Shown here in pieces: positions 26,070-37,804 of a stretch of DNA of 64,000 nucleotides. Where the stretch lies: assembly GCF_014269025.2 (NCBI RefSeq), contig NZ_CP077094.1, forward strand, positions 2,294,001-2,358,000. Reading direction: 5' to 3'. The position numbers and the translations under genes are program-made. Below the pieces are notes generated by a model. The model was given only the letters and a program-made list of their open reading frames with translations, was not told where the DNA came from and searched no databases. Position 1 is the stretch's first letter; every line of letters starts with the position of its first letter. Origin of the DNA: Pseudomonas promysalinigenes. GTDB taxonomy: Bacteria > Pseudomonadota > Gammaproteobacteria > Pseudomonadales > Pseudomonadaceae.

Positions 26070-27446
26070 ATGGCTATCAGTGTTTTCGACCTTTTCAAGA
26101 TTGGTATCGGCCCCTCCAGCTCACACACGGTAGGGCCTATGCGAGCAGCGGCAAGCTTCGCCCAGACCTTGCGTGAGCATGGCTTGTTGCCCCAGGTGCA
26201 GCGGGTGGAGGTGCGCCTGTATGGCTCGCTGTCGGCTACCGGTGTGGGTCATGCCACCGACCGTGCCTGCCTGCTCGGCCTGATGGGCCAGTGGCCCGAT
26301 CGCATCGACCCGGCCACCATCGAGTCGCGTATCCAGCAGCTGCTGCAGGAACGCTGCTTGTTGCTCGATGGCAGCCACCCTGTGGTGTTCGACTACCCGC
26401 GCGACATGCTGTTGCTGGACGAAAGCCTGCCTTACCACCCCAACGCCATGAGCCTGCAGGCCTTGGGCGGGCAGGGCAGCCTGTTGCAGCAGACCTACTA
26501 TTCCATCGGCGGCGGCTTCATCGTCGAGCAGGGCGAGGTCGATGCGCCGCAGGGCCAGGCACAAACGGTCGAGCTGCCGTACGCGTTTTCCAGCGGCGCC
26601 CAACTGCTTGCCCTGTGCAAGGCCAACCAGCTGAGCGTGGCACAACTGATGATGGCCAACGAGTGCGCCTGGCGCCCAGAGGCCGAGGTTCGCCAAGGGC
26701 TGCTGCAAATTTGGGCAGCCATGCGCCAGTGCGTCGACAACGGCCTGCGCAACGAAGGCGTGCTACCCGGCGGGCTCAATGTCAAGCGCCGCGCCGCGCG
26801 GCTGCATCGCAGCTTGCAGGTGGCCGGGCAGCCCAATGTGATTGGCTCGACCTTGAGCGCCATGGAGTGGGTCAACCTGTTCGCCTTGGCGGTCAATGAA
26901 GAAAATGCCGCTGGCGGACGCATGGTCACCGCACCTACCAATGGCGCTGCCGGGATCATCCCGGCCGTATTGCACTACTACATGAAGTTCAACCCCACTG
27001 CCTGTGACGACGATGTGGTGGCGTTTCTACTGGCCGCTGCAGCGGTCGGCATCTTGTGCAAGATGAATGCGTCGATCTCAGGTGCCGAAGTTGGTTGCCA
27101 AGGGGAGGTCGGCTCGGCCTGCTCGATGGCTGCCGCAGGCCTTGCACAATTGCTTGGGGCAACCCCGGCGCAGCTGGAAAACGCCGCCGAGATTGCATTG
27201 GAGCATAACCTGGGGCTGACCTGCGACCCGGTCGGTGGGCTGGTGCAGGTGCCGTGCATCGAACGCAACGCCATTGCCGCGGTGAAAGCGATCAATGCCG
27301 TGCAGATGGCGCTGCGTGGTGACGGTGAGCATTTCATCTCGCTCGACCGGGTAATCCGAACCATGCGCGATACCGGTGCCGACATGCATGCCAACTATAA
27401 GGAAACCTCCCGCGGTGGTCTGGCCGTGGCCTTCCCCGAGTGCTGA
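26070..27446 (+). CDS. sdaA: L-serine dehydratase (single-chain, iron-sulfur)
   Basis: A 458-residue single-chain L-serine ammonia-lyase converting serine to pyruvate and ammonia. The N-terminal beta domain starts with FDLFKIGIGPSSSHTVGP, the alpha domain has APTNGAAGIIPAV, ISGAEVGCQGEVGSACSMAA and GLTCDPVGGLVQVPC; the cysteines are the iron-sulfur ligands. Length matches E. coli SdaA/SdaB (about 455). ATG 26070 begins the conserved sequence; the open frame further upstream overlaps the divergent LysR gene and is not coding. Likely controlled by that LysR protein. Confidence 0.94.
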   Translation: MAISVFDLFKIGIGPSSSHTVGPMRAAASFAQTLREHGLLPQVQRVEVRLYGSLSATGVGHATDRACLLGLMGQWPDRIDPATIESRIQQLLQERCLLLDGSHPVVFDYPRDMLLLDESLPYHPNAMSLQALGGQGSLLQQTYYSIGGGFIVEQGEVDAPQGQAQTVELPYAFSSGAQLLALCKANQLSVAQLMMANECAWRPEAEVRQGLLQIWAAMRQCVDNGLRNEGVLPGGLNVKRRAARLHRSLQVAGQPNVIGSTLSAMEWVNLFALAVNEENAAGGRMVTAPTNGAAGIIPAVLHYYMKFNPTACDDDVVAFLLAAAAVGILCKMNASISGAEVGCQGEVGSACSMAAAGLAQLLGATPAQLENAAEIALEHNLGLTCDPVGGLVQVPCIERNAIAAVKAINAVQMALRGDGEHFISLDRVIRTMRDTGADMHANYKETSRGGLAVAFPEC

Positions 27447-27464
27447 GCGTAGCACCGCCTGGTG

Positions 27465-28760
27465 CTAGCCCAACGCCTCGCGTAGTCGATACCACAACAT
27501 CCCCAGGGCAAGCAGCGGCGAGCGCAGAGCCTTGCCCCCCGGAAAGGTCAAATGAGGCACCGCACTGAACACATCCAGCCCCTGACTCTGACCCTGCGCG
27601 ATCCCCTCGGCCAGTAGCTTGGCCGTCCAGTGCGTCACGTTCAGGCCATGCCCGGAGTAGCCCTGGGCGTAGAATACGTTCGGGTGCTGGCGCAGGCGCC
27701 CGACCTGGGGGAAGCGGTTGGCGGTGATGCCGATCATCCCGCCCCACTGGTAGTCGATCTGCACATCGGCCAACTGCGGGAACACCTTGAGCACCTTCGG
27801 GCGCATGTAGGCTGCGATGTCTTTGGGATCGCGCCCGGAGTAATGGCAGGCGCCGCCGAACAGCAGACGACGATCGGCGGTGAGCCGGTAGTAGTCCAGG
27901 CCGACCTTCTGATCACACAGCGCCATGTTCTGCGGTATCAAGCGGCTGGCCAATGCTGCGGGCAGCGGCTCGGTTGCCACCACGTAGCTGCCAGCGGGCA
28001 GTACTTTGCCGCTCAGGCGGGGCTCCAGCTCGTCAAGGTGCGCATTGCAGCCCAGCACCAGGTTTTGCGCGCGCACCTTGCCGCTGGCAGTGTGCAAGAT
28101 CGCCGTGGGGCCATGCTCGATGCGTAGCACCGGGCTCTGCTCGAAAATGCGCACACCCAGGCTTTGGGCGGCACGTGCCTCGCCTTGAACCAGGTCCAGA
28201 GGGTGCAGGTGGCCCGAACCCATGTCTACCAGCCCGCCTGCGTACTGGTCGCTGGCGACGATGGTGTGCAGGTCCTGCGGCCCGACCAGGCGTGTTTCAT
28301 GACGGTAGCCAAGGTGTGCCAGTTCTTCCTGCTCAGCCTTGAAAGCGGCGAACTGCGCTGGGGTATTGGCCAGTTCGCAGAAGCCCCAGCGCAGGTCGCA
28401 GGCGATTGCGTACTGTTCGATGCGCCGTGCCACCAGGGCCACCGATTCAATGCCCGCATGCTGCAGGTAGCGCACGCCTTCCTGCCCGACATAACGGGCA
28501 AAGCCGCTGACGTCGTGGCCGATCCCGCGTATCAGTTGCCCGCCGTTGCGCCCGCTGGCGCCCCAGCCAATGCGCCGGCCCTCCAGCAGCACCACGCTAA
28601 GGCCGCGCTCGGCCAGTTCCAGCGCGGTGTTGACCCCAGTCAGGCCGCCGCCGACCACGCACACATCTGCCGTAAGCTCGCCCTGAAGGCTGGGGTAGGG
28701 CGCCGCATCGCGCGCAGTGGCGGCGTAGTAAGACGCGGTATGTTGATTTTCGAAAGGCAT
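27465..28760 (-). CDS. puuB: FAD-dependent oxidoreductase, gamma-glutamylputrescine oxidase-like
   Basis: A 431-residue DAO-family flavoprotein. The FAD-binding motif is VCVVGGGLTGVNTALELAERG (first ~20 residues of the Rossmann fold at about 29-49), followed by GWGASGRNGGQ, and YYRLTADRRLLFGG and GYSGHGLN near the C-terminus, which are characteristic of PuuB/OrdL-type enzymes. It oxidises gamma-glutamylputrescine or a similar glutamylated amine. It is the last gene of a minus-strand operon with a polyamine-binding protein and a PuuA-like synthetase, 14 bp after the binding-protein gene. The context supports the polyamine role. Confidence 0.8.
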   Translation of the reverse strand: MPFENQHTASYYAATARDAAPYPSLQGELTADVCVVGGGLTGVNTALELAERGLSVVLLEGRRIGWGASGRNGGQLIRGIGHDVSGFARYVGQEGVRYLQHAGIESVALVARRIEQYAIACDLRWGFCELANTPAQFAAFKAEQEELAHLGYRHETRLVGPQDLHTIVASDQYAGGLVDMGSGHLHPLDLVQGEARAAQSLGVRIFEQSPVLRIEHGPTAILHTASGKVRAQNLVLGCNAHLDELEPRLSGKVLPAGSYVVATEPLPAALASRLIPQNMALCDQKVGLDYYRLTADRRLLFGGACHYSGRDPKDIAAYMRPKVLKVFPQLADVQIDYQWGGMIGITANRFPQVGRLRQHPNVFYAQGYSGHGLNVTHWTAKLLAEGIAQGQSQGLDVFSAVPHLTFPGGKALRSPLLALGMLWYRLREALG

Positions 28761-28774
28761 GGTGCGTTCTCGGC

Positions 28775-31289
<2,515 letters not shown>

Positions 31290-31472
31290 ACAGACCTCTT
31301 GGTTGGGTTTTTTTATGGGAGCCGCGTTGCCCTTGAAAGCCGTTGCGCGGTTTCTATGGGTTCACGCTTCCCAGGTGACACGCTGAGGACTATCTTGGCG
31401 GCAGGCCGGCAACGGCATCTATCCACTTTCTTCGTCAAGCAATGCACCAAAAGAGTGCAAATAGGACTAAGC

Positions 31473-32372
31473 GTGACAACGCCCAACGCCTTGCAGGTTC
31501 AAGCTTTTCACACCACCGACGTCACCGAGCAAGTGCGTGCCACCCCTGGTTGGCAACAGCAGTATCGGCAGATGTCACCGGGGCATTTCAGCGGCCAGCT
31601 GCGCTGCCTGGAACTCGACGGTGTAGAGGTCTACGAAGAGCGTCTGAATACCCGGGTCGAGCAATTTTTCCGTGCCCCCAGCGGTTCGCTGGCGTTCTGT
31701 TTCGACCAGAGCGAGAACAGCCTGTACCTGCTCAACGAGCAGAGCCGCAATATCTGGATCACGCCAGAGAACTACCAGGAAGTGGCAGTGGTGTTCGATC
31801 AGGCGTTTCTAGCCCGTCATGGCCTGAACCCGGGGCGTATGGAGGGCTTGTTCATGGTGCCCCTAGGCAGCGGGCAGAATGCATTGTTTGGCAGTTGGCT
31901 CAGCGCTACCTTGACGCGTCTCGGGCAGGCCGACTGCACGTTACAGGGGCAGGCGCTGGCCGAGCAGCTGCTCGAGGACTGCCTGTTCATCCTCGACAAT
32001 GCCTGCCAGCGCCTGCAAGGCGGCGCTCTGGGGCGTCGCGGCGAGGAGCGGGCGATCATGCAACGGGTTAGCGAATGGGCGGCCGATTGCCCCGAAGAAA
32101 GCTTGAATTTGATGGAGCTGGCGGAAGTGGCTGGGGTTTCGCTGCGTCAGCTGCAGCAAGCGTTCAAGGCCTTCACCGGCATGCCCCCGGCCCATTGGCT
32201 GCGCTTGCGTCGGCTCAACGGTGCGCGGCGAGACCTGCTGTGCGGCGGTGAGGTTACCGTGGCAGAGGTTGCTATGCGCTGGTCTTTCTGGCATTTGGGA
32301 AGGTTTTCAGAGAGTTACCGGCAATTGTTCAAGGAATTTCCAAGCGAGACACTCAAGCGCTGCAGGGCTTGA
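31473..32372 (+). CDS. AraC-family regulator, divergent from the puuA-like operon
   Basis: A 299-residue regulator. The last 100 residues form two helix-turn-helix units (LMELAEVAGVSLRQLQQAFKAF and VTVAEVAMRWSFWHLGRFSESYRQLF ending FPSETLKR), the typical AraC C-terminus. The N-terminal part resembles the EutR/FeaR-like sensor class. A GTG at 31473 is the start because AGGA lies six bases upstream; the same frame is open far upstream, but that is antisense to puuA. It is divergent from the polyamine operon with 183 bp between starts and probably controls it. Confidence 0.85.
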   Translation: MTTPNALQVQAFHTTDVTEQVRATPGWQQQYRQMSPGHFSGQLRCLELDGVEVYEERLNTRVEQFFRAPSGSLAFCFDQSENSLYLLNEQSRNIWITPENYQEVAVVFDQAFLARHGLNPGRMEGLFMVPLGSGQNALFGSWLSATLTRLGQADCTLQGQALAEQLLEDCLFILDNACQRLQGGALGRRGEERAIMQRVSEWAADCPEESLNLMELAEVAGVSLRQLQQAFKAFTGMPPAHWLRLRRLNGARRDLLCGGEVTVAEVAMRWSFWHLGRFSESYRQLFKEFPSETLKRCRA

Positions 32373-32673
32373 GACAGATGGGTGACTGCATAGGCCTGAA
32401 TGGCGCACGGTAGGTTCTTCTCACTAAAGAATTATTATTTTTATCAGATACTTGATAGCAATTGTTAAAGTCCTTTCTATCGATACGCCAGCGAACAGTG
32501 CCAGCGATATGTCGCGCCCGTGCTGACCACTGGGCCAGTGGTAATAGCCGATGACTCAAGGCCTGCGTTGACTGCGCGTGAGCGAGCGCACCCGCGAAGA
32601 GGCCAGCACAGTCAACCCAGCATTGACGGCGGAAAATTGCTATCGTGCGCGGCAGTTTCCACCCGAGGTTTCG
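32373..32673. other. Intergenic region with REP-like palindrome before the SF1-like ATPase gene
   Basis: No gene is seen in these 301 bp. An AT-rich stretch (32423-32475) follows the AraC gene. A perfect repeat ACCACTG-GGC-CAGTGGT lies at 32526-32542. GTTGACTG (32567-32574) pairs with CAGTCAAC (32609-32616) and encloses ACCCGCGAAGAGGCC (32590-32604), the reverse complement of a P. putida REP core. This argues that the open frame upstream of 32674 is not coding. Confidence 0.5.
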
Positions 32674-34587
32674 ATGTTCTACCTGCCATTGCCCAGCGAC
32701 CAGGCTGACCGCCTGGCGAGCGAGCCCACCGCCACCGACTTCTTCCCGACCGCCAGCCTGCTGGAGGCCGCTGCTGTGCTGTTCGTGCAGAACCTGCCGC
32801 GGCAACCGGCAAACGCCTCGGCAGAGGCACAGGAGCGCCGGTTTGCCGAGATCGTTCGCATCGCCCATGACGTTGAAAGTGCGGCCGCTGGCCGCTTTCA
32901 GGGCCAGGTAGCGCAGCGTTTCGACCGTGAAGCGTTCGCCATGGGGCTGGGAATGCTGGGGGATAACGGCGCTGCCCTGGTGTCTGCCGACAGCCAATAC
33001 AAGGCCGATGAGTTCCTGGACGGCGAAGGCCAGTGGAATTTTCAGTTCGCCGAGCGTTACCGGCAACGCGTCACCCCACTGCATCCGGTGCACTTGCCCT
33101 CGCTGGCCAGTAACCTGGAACTCAGCGACCAGCAGAACCGCCTGCTGCGCGAGTTTCTCAGCGGCGTCGACGAATCGGTCGCGGTGCAAGGGTTCGCCGG
33201 TACCGGTAAGACATTCCTGATCCATCAGTTCGCACGGTTGCTCGACCCTCAGCGCACCCTGTTGCTGGCCCTCACCGAGGGCCAATTGCGAGCATTGAAG
33301 GGGCGGGTGAAAGATGCCCAGGCTTACGCAGCCCTGACCTTCGGCCAGTTGGCCGATGAAATGCTCAACCGCGACATGACCAGCAATGGCTGGCGCCTGC
33401 GCGACCCGTACCGCACCAAACTGTCCTGGCGCCCGCAGGAAGCGCAGGTGGTGCGCTGGCTGAGCATCCCCGATATCGGCCCGCTGGCGGCGCGCGACGT
33501 GGTTGCCCTTTGCATCAAGGCTGTGCGCAATTTCTGTCGCGGCGCTGACAGCCAGTTGCAGTTGCATCATTTGCCATCGGCAGGGCCAGGCACCACACCA
33601 CTGGATCAGCAGGTTCTGCTGGAAAAGGCTCGCTTGTACTGGCAGGAGTTGATTCGCCCCTCGGCGCGCGAGATTCAGCTGCCGGTGCGCGATTATCACA
33701 GGGTCAAGCTACTGTCGTTGACAGCCCACGCGATCGACAGCCGGTACACCCATGTCATCGTGGACGAAGCCCATGAGCTGTCCGCGCCGATGCTTGCGGT
33801 GCTTGACCGCAGCCCGCAAGCGGTCATTGCCCTGGGCGACGAGCTGCAGAACCTCAATGGCCTCAGCTCGCACCACAGCAACTTCATTCGCCAACGTTAC
33901 ATCGACCATTCGCTGCGCGCCGGCCCCTCCATGGACGCGGTGCTCAACCCGTTGATCCAGGCGCACCCGGCGGCGATTCAGGCCGCATTCACCGGCAGTG
34001 CCGAGCATTACACGCGGGTAAGCTTCTTCGACACGGTGACGTTGCCCGAGCAGCCCACTGCGTTGATCGTCGACGATGAATGGGGCTTGTTTGGCTGGTT
34101 CCAGCGCCTGACCCACCAAGGGGTGCCGTTCGTGCTGCTGCACGGCGCGCGCAAGGATTTCGAGCTGTTCGTCGAAGATTGCATCGAGCTTTACCGTTAC
34201 GGCACCCGCGCCCGTCACTCGATGCTGTTCCGTTACCCTAGCTGGCAGGCGCTGGAGCAGGACAAAGGTGAGGACAAGGCATTTATCGCCGTGGCTGGCA
34301 TGCTGCGCAAAGGTTACACCCCCGAGCACTTTGCCAAAGCCAAGAGCCGTTACCGCTGGGACAAGGCGCCGAAGCTGTTCCTGGGCCGGGTGAGTGATGT
34401 GAAGAACATGGAATTCGCCAGGGTAATGGTGTCACCCGAGCTGATGGTCGCACCCACTGCGGCGGGCAACCGCAATGAGCGAGCAAGAATGCTGGCGGGG
34501 TTGTATACCGCCTGTTCGCGGGCGCGGCATGAACTTATCGTGCCCGGAGCAATGCTGGACTGGGTCAAGGACCAGCTCAGAGGTTGA
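32674..34587 (+). CDS. UvrD/SF1-helicase-like ATPase of unknown role
   Basis: A 637-residue protein from ATG 32674, which follows CGAGG by five bases. Residues 1-150 are an unrecognised N-terminal domain. The ATPase core has Walker A GFAGTGKT (about 173-180), Walker B VIVDEAHE (about 361-368), a motif III-like ALGDELQNLNG, and a C-terminal YTACSRARHELIV like motif VI of superfamily-1 helicases. No nuclease or DNA-binding domain is obvious. It stands alone on the plus strand between an AraC gene and a convergent dehydrogenase gene, so the context gives no pathway. DNA repair, translocase or defence roles are all possible. Confidence 0.65.
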   Translation: MFYLPLPSDQADRLASEPTATDFFPTASLLEAAAVLFVQNLPRQPANASAEAQERRFAEIVRIAHDVESAAAGRFQGQVAQRFDREAFAMGLGMLGDNGAALVSADSQYKADEFLDGEGQWNFQFAERYRQRVTPLHPVHLPSLASNLELSDQQNRLLREFLSGVDESVAVQGFAGTGKTFLIHQFARLLDPQRTLLLALTEGQLRALKGRVKDAQAYAALTFGQLADEMLNRDMTSNGWRLRDPYRTKLSWRPQEAQVVRWLSIPDIGPLAARDVVALCIKAVRNFCRGADSQLQLHHLPSAGPGTTPLDQQVLLEKARLYWQELIRPSAREIQLPVRDYHRVKLLSLTAHAIDSRYTHVIVDEAHELSAPMLAVLDRSPQAVIALGDELQNLNGLSSHHSNFIRQRYIDHSLRAGPSMDAVLNPLIQAHPAAIQAAFTGSAEHYTRVSFFDTVTLPEQPTALIVDDEWGLFGWFQRLTHQGVPFVLLHGARKDFELFVEDCIELYRYGTRARHSMLFRYPSWQALEQDKGEDKAFIAVAGMLRKGYTPEHFAKAKSRYRWDKAPKLFLGRVSDVKNMEFARVMVSPELMVAPTAAGNRNERARMLAGLYTACSRARHELIVPGAMLDWVKDQLRG

Positions 34588-34590
34588 GGG

Positions 34591-34613
34591 CCGGGGCCGC
34601 AGAGCGGCCCCGG
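34591..34613. terminator. Bidirectional hairpin between convergent genes
   Basis: CCGGGGCCGC (34591-34600) pairs perfectly with GCGGCCCCGG (34604-34613) around an AGA loop, in the 36-bp gap between the SF1-like gene and the convergent dehydrogenase gene. No long T-run follows, so the terminator call rests on stem strength and placement. Confidence 0.6.
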
Positions 34614-34623
34614 CAGCGCTGAA

Positions 34624-36009
34624 TCAGTTGCGATCCAACCACACGGTCTGGGCGTTGGTGAACTCGCGTACACCAAAGTGCGACAGCTCGCGCCCAAAGC
34701 CGCTCTTCTTCACCCCGCCAAACGCAACCCGGGGGTCGGAGGCGCAGTAGCCGTTGATGAACACGCCACCGGTATCCAGTGCTGCCGTCATGCGCTCAGC
34801 CAATGCGTAGTCGGCGGTATAGATGGTTGCCGCCAGGCCGAATTCGCTGTCGTTGGCCAGTTCCACCGCATGCTCGGCATCCCGAGCGGTAATGATCGCC
34901 GCCACCGGGCCGAACAGCTCCTGCTTGAAGGCGGTCATGTCCGGGGTGACATTGCCGAACACGGTCGGTGCGTAGAAGTTGCCCACGCCTTCGACCTTGT
35001 TACCGCCCAGCAGTAGGGTGGCACCTTCGCCAAGCGTTGCCTGCACCTGGCCATCGAGTTCGTCACGCAGGTCGTAACGGGCCATTGGGCCGATATAGGT
35101 GTCGTCTTCCAGCGGGTTGCCGAGCTTGAGCTTGCGTGTTGCCTCGACGAACTTTTCAGTGAATGCCTCAACGATGCTTTGTTCGATGATCAAGCGCTTG
35201 GCCGCCGCGCATACCTGGCCTGTGTTCTGGTAGCGACCGATGACAGCGGCCTGCACGGCTGCGTCGAGGTCGGCATCGGCCAGCACGATGAAGGGGTCCG
35301 AGCCGCCCAGTTCCAGCACGCACTTCTTCAGCGCGGCACCGGCTTGGGCGCCGATGGCCATGCCGGCGCGCACGCTGCCGGTCAGTGTCACCGCGGCGAT
35401 ACGCACGTCATTGATGGCGCGGGTGACACCCTCCGGGGTCACGTTCAGCACCTCGAAAACCCCCTCTGGCACGCCTGCGTCCTTGAACAGTTCACCCAGA
35501 AGGTACGCGCTGCCCATCACGTTCGGCGCGTGCTTGAGTACATAGGTGTTGCCTGCCAGGATCGCGGGCACCGCACCGCGCAGCACTTGCCAGATCGGGA
35601 AGTTCCACGGCATCACAGCAAGGATCGGGCCCAGCGGGCGGTACTCGATGCGTGCTTTCTGGACCTGGGTGGGCTCAGGCGCCAGCATCGCCGGGCCGTG
35701 TTCGGCATACCAGCGGCACAAACCCACGCACTTGCTGACTTCGCCCCGGGCCTGGCTGATCGGCTTGCCGATTTCGCGGCTGATCATCTGGGCGAAGGCT
35801 TCGGCCTTGGCGTCGAGGGTCTTGGCCAGGGCGAGCAGGTATTCGCTGCGCTGACCCAGCGACACCTGACGCCACTGGCCGTAGCCTGCCTTGGCCCGCT
35901 GCAGCGCCGCTTCCAGTGCGGCGTCGGTGTCGTAAGGGTAGGCGCCAATCTGCTCACCGGTGAACGGGTCGAGGGAGATGGCGTGGGTCAGGCTGCTGAT
36001 TGCACTCAT
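34624..36009 (-). CDS. sad: Succinate-semialdehyde dehydrogenase (Sad/YneI type)
   Basis: A 461-residue aldehyde dehydrogenase. [12 protein letters not shown] carries the general-base Glu, [14 protein letters not shown] the catalytic Cys, and PWNFPIWQ and LTGSVRAG the cofactor-binding parts. The length and the [21 protein letters not shown] start match E. coli Sad (YneI, 462 residues), which oxidises succinate semialdehyde to succinate in GABA and putrescine breakdown. This fits the polyamine genes nearby. It is divergent from a LysR gene (101 bp apart), which probably regulates it. Confidence 0.87.
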   Translation of the reverse strand: MSAISSLTHAISLDPFTGEQIGAYPYDTDAALEAALQRAKAGYGQWRQVSLGQRSEYLLALAKTLDAKAEAFAQMISREIGKPISQARGEVSKCVGLCRWYAEHGPAMLAPEPTQVQKARIEYRPLGPILAVMPWNFPIWQVLRGAVPAILAGNTYVLKHAPNVMGSAYLLGELFKDAGVPEGVFEVLNVTPEGVTRAINDVRIAAVTLTGSVRAGMAIGAQAGAALKKCVLELGGSDPFIVLADADLDAAVQAAVIGRYQNTGQVCAAAKRLIIEQSIVEAFTEKFVEATRKLKLGNPLEDDTYIGPMARYDLRDELDGQVQATLGEGATLLLGGNKVEGVGNFYAPTVFGNVTPDMTAFKQELFGPVAAIITARDAEHAVELANDSEFGLAATIYTADYALAERMTAALDTGGVFINGYCASDPRVAFGGVKKSGFGRELSHFGVREFTNAQTVWLDRN

Positions 36010-36110
36010 GGCTGGACACTCTCGTCGTTGTTACTCAGTGACGCCAGACTAGTGGGCTACAGCTTTAATGAAAACTGAATAATAATGAGCGAAACATTCA
36101 CGATTGGAGA

Positions 36111-36983
36111 ATGACTGTGGACCTGGTGCAACTGGAAATCTTCAAGGCCGTGGCCGAGCAGGGCAGCATCAGCGCCGCCGCCCAGCATATCCACCGTGTA
36201 CCGTCGAACCTGACCACGCGCATCAAGCAGTTGGAAGAGGATTTGGGGGTCGAGCTGTTCATTCGCGAGAAGAGCCGCTTGCGCCTGTCGCCGGCCGGCT
36301 GGAATTTTCTTGAATATGCTCGCCGCATTCTTGATCTGGTGCATGAGGCGCGGCTGACCGTTGCTGGCGAAGACCCCCAAGGCACATTCGCCCTCGGGTC
36401 GCTGGAAAGCACCGCCGCCGTGCGTATTCCGGCACTGCTGGCGCTCTATAACCAGCGTTACCCCAAGGTCGACCTGGATTTGTCCACCGGCCCCTCCGGG
36501 ACCATGCTCGAGGGCGTGTTGTCAGGGCGCCTGGTGGCGGCCTTCGTCGACGGCCCGGTGCTGCACCCAAGCCTTGAAGGCATACCGGTGTTCGAAGAGG
36601 AGATGGTGATCATTTCGCCACTTAACCACGCCCCGGTCACTCGCGCCCAGGATGTAAACGGCGCGAGCATCTACGCCTTTCGCGCCAACTGCTCCTACCG
36701 ACACCACTTCGAAAGCTGGTTTGTTCAGGACCAGGCCGTACCCGGCAAAATCCACGAAATGGAGTCGTACCACGGCATGCTCGCCTGTGTCAGTGCCGGT
36801 GCCGGGCTTGCCATGCTGCCGCGCAGCATGCTCGACAACATGCCTGGCTGCAGCACGGTCAGTGCCTGGCCGATGCAAGAGCAGTTTCGCTATCTCAAGA
36901 CTTGGCTGGTCTGGCGCCGGGGCACGGTGTCGCGCAGTTTGAGCATGTTCGTGAAGTTGCTGGAAGAACGTCGTGCGGGGTGA
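36111..36983 (+). CDS. LysR-family regulator, divergent from sad
   Basis: A 290-residue LysR regulator. The winged helix covers about residues 1-62 ([43 protein letters not shown]), and the effector domain begins near 90 ([20 protein letters not shown]). GGAGA precedes the ATG. Its position back to back with the semialdehyde dehydrogenase gene suggests control of that gene in response to an intermediate of GABA or polyamine breakdown. The effector is not known. Confidence 0.87.
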   Translation: MTVDLVQLEIFKAVAEQGSISAAAQHIHRVPSNLTTRIKQLEEDLGVELFIREKSRLRLSPAGWNFLEYARRILDLVHEARLTVAGEDPQGTFALGSLESTAAVRIPALLALYNQRYPKVDLDLSTGPSGTMLEGVLSGRLVAAFVDGPVLHPSLEGIPVFEEEMVIISPLNHAPVTRAQDVNGASIYAFRANCSYRHHFESWFVQDQAVPGKIHEMESYHGMLACVSAGAGLAMLPRSMLDNMPGCSTVSAWPMQEQFRYLKTWLVWRRGTVSRSLSMFVKLLEERRAG

Positions 36984-37010
36984 CTGGGGTGTGGCCCTAG
37001 GCGCGATCGC

Positions 37011-37031
37011 CACGGCGGCGATACCGCCGTG
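37011..37031 (+). terminator. Hairpin downstream of the LysR gene
   Basis: CACGGCGG (37011-37018) pairs perfectly with CCGCCGTG (37024-37031) around CGATA, about 28 bp after the LysR stop. There is no T-run, so it is a possible rather than certain terminator. Confidence 0.45.
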
Positions 37032-37251
37032 AGCCCCGTGACAGAGGCATACTGGCAATTAAATACGCCAATACTGGCAATTCACTTTCATCTTTCTGAT
37101 TAGCTGGACAATAATCAACAAAGTATTACCTCGTGTGACCGGCTGTAACGTCGCTCACCGTCAAAATCGAGGGGTTCAAGCCCCCCAACTTGCCAGCAAC
37201 CGTTGTCCGATGGCAGCGGTTCGCCTGTATGAACATCAGGAGTAGTCATTG

Positions 37252-37773
37252 ATGAAAAGCCGTCTTGCCAGCACGCTGGCTGTCGCTGTACTCGCCCTAG
37301 CTGGCAGCCAACTGGCCCAGGCCGCGCAGGTTTCCGGTGCGGTCGGGGTTACCAGCCAGGGCGACATGACTTACCGTCTGGGCATGTCGTTCGACTGGGA
37401 CAAAAAGTGGCTGCAAAGCGACATCGGCTACGTGACTGGCTATTGGGATGCCGGTTACACCTACTGGGAAGGTGGCGAGGCCAGTGGCGCACACTCGCTG
37501 TCGTTCAGCCCAGTGTTCACCTATGAGTTCAGCGGCTTCACCTACACCCCTTACATCGAGGCCGGCATTGGTTTGGCGGCTTTCTCCAAAACTGACGTGG
37601 GTGATCAGCGCCTGGGTTCTTCGTTCAACTTCGAAGACCGTATCGGCTTGGGGCTGAAACTGCCGGGCGAGCAAAAGGTGGGTGTGCGGGCGATCCACTA
37701 TTCCAACGCCGGCATCAAACAGCCCAACGATGGCATCGAGTCGTACTCGCTTTTCTACAGCAAAGGGTTCTAA
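37252..37773 (+). CDS. pagL: Lipid A 3-O-deacylase PagL
   Basis: A 173-residue outer-membrane enzyme that removes the 3-O-acyl chain of lipid A. The signal peptide is STLAVAVLALAGSQLAQA (cleavage near residue 24). The mature part is a short beta barrel. The catalytic triad is visible as His149, Ser151 (HYSNAG) and Glu163 (GIESYS), the same His-x-Ser and +14 Glu spacing known for P. aeruginosa PagL, and the protein ends in a C-terminal Phe for barrel insertion. ATG 37252 follows CAGGAG; the TTG three bases earlier is ignored. A strong hairpin follows the stop. Confidence 0.9.
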   Translation: MKSRLASTLAVAVLALAGSQLAQAAQVSGAVGVTSQGDMTYRLGMSFDWDKKWLQSDIGYVTGYWDAGYTYWEGGEASGAHSLSFSPVFTYEFSGFTYTPYIEAGIGLAAFSKTDVGDQRLGSSFNFEDRIGLGLKLPGEQKVGVRAIHYSNAGIKQPNDGIESYSLFYSKGF

Positions 37774-37778
37774 AAGCT

Positions 37779-37804
37779 GGGGCCGCTTAGCGGCCCCGGT
37801 TTTC
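37779..37804. terminator. Terminator between pagL and the convergent TonB receptor gene
   Basis: GGGGCCGC (37779-37786) pairs perfectly with GCGGCCCC (37790-37797) around TTA, followed by GGTTTT. It lies in the 31-bp gap between two convergent genes and can end pagL transcripts; AAAA before the stem would serve the opposite strand. Confidence 0.8.

Noticed and set aside
37155..37200. tRNA-like T-arm (GGGGTTCAAGCCCC and a nearby GCCA)
   Set aside because: The stem-loop resembles a tRNA T-arm, but the spacing to CCA is off by one, no matching acceptor 5' strand, D-arm or anticodon arm is found upstream. It looks like a chance hairpin or an unrecognisable remnant.
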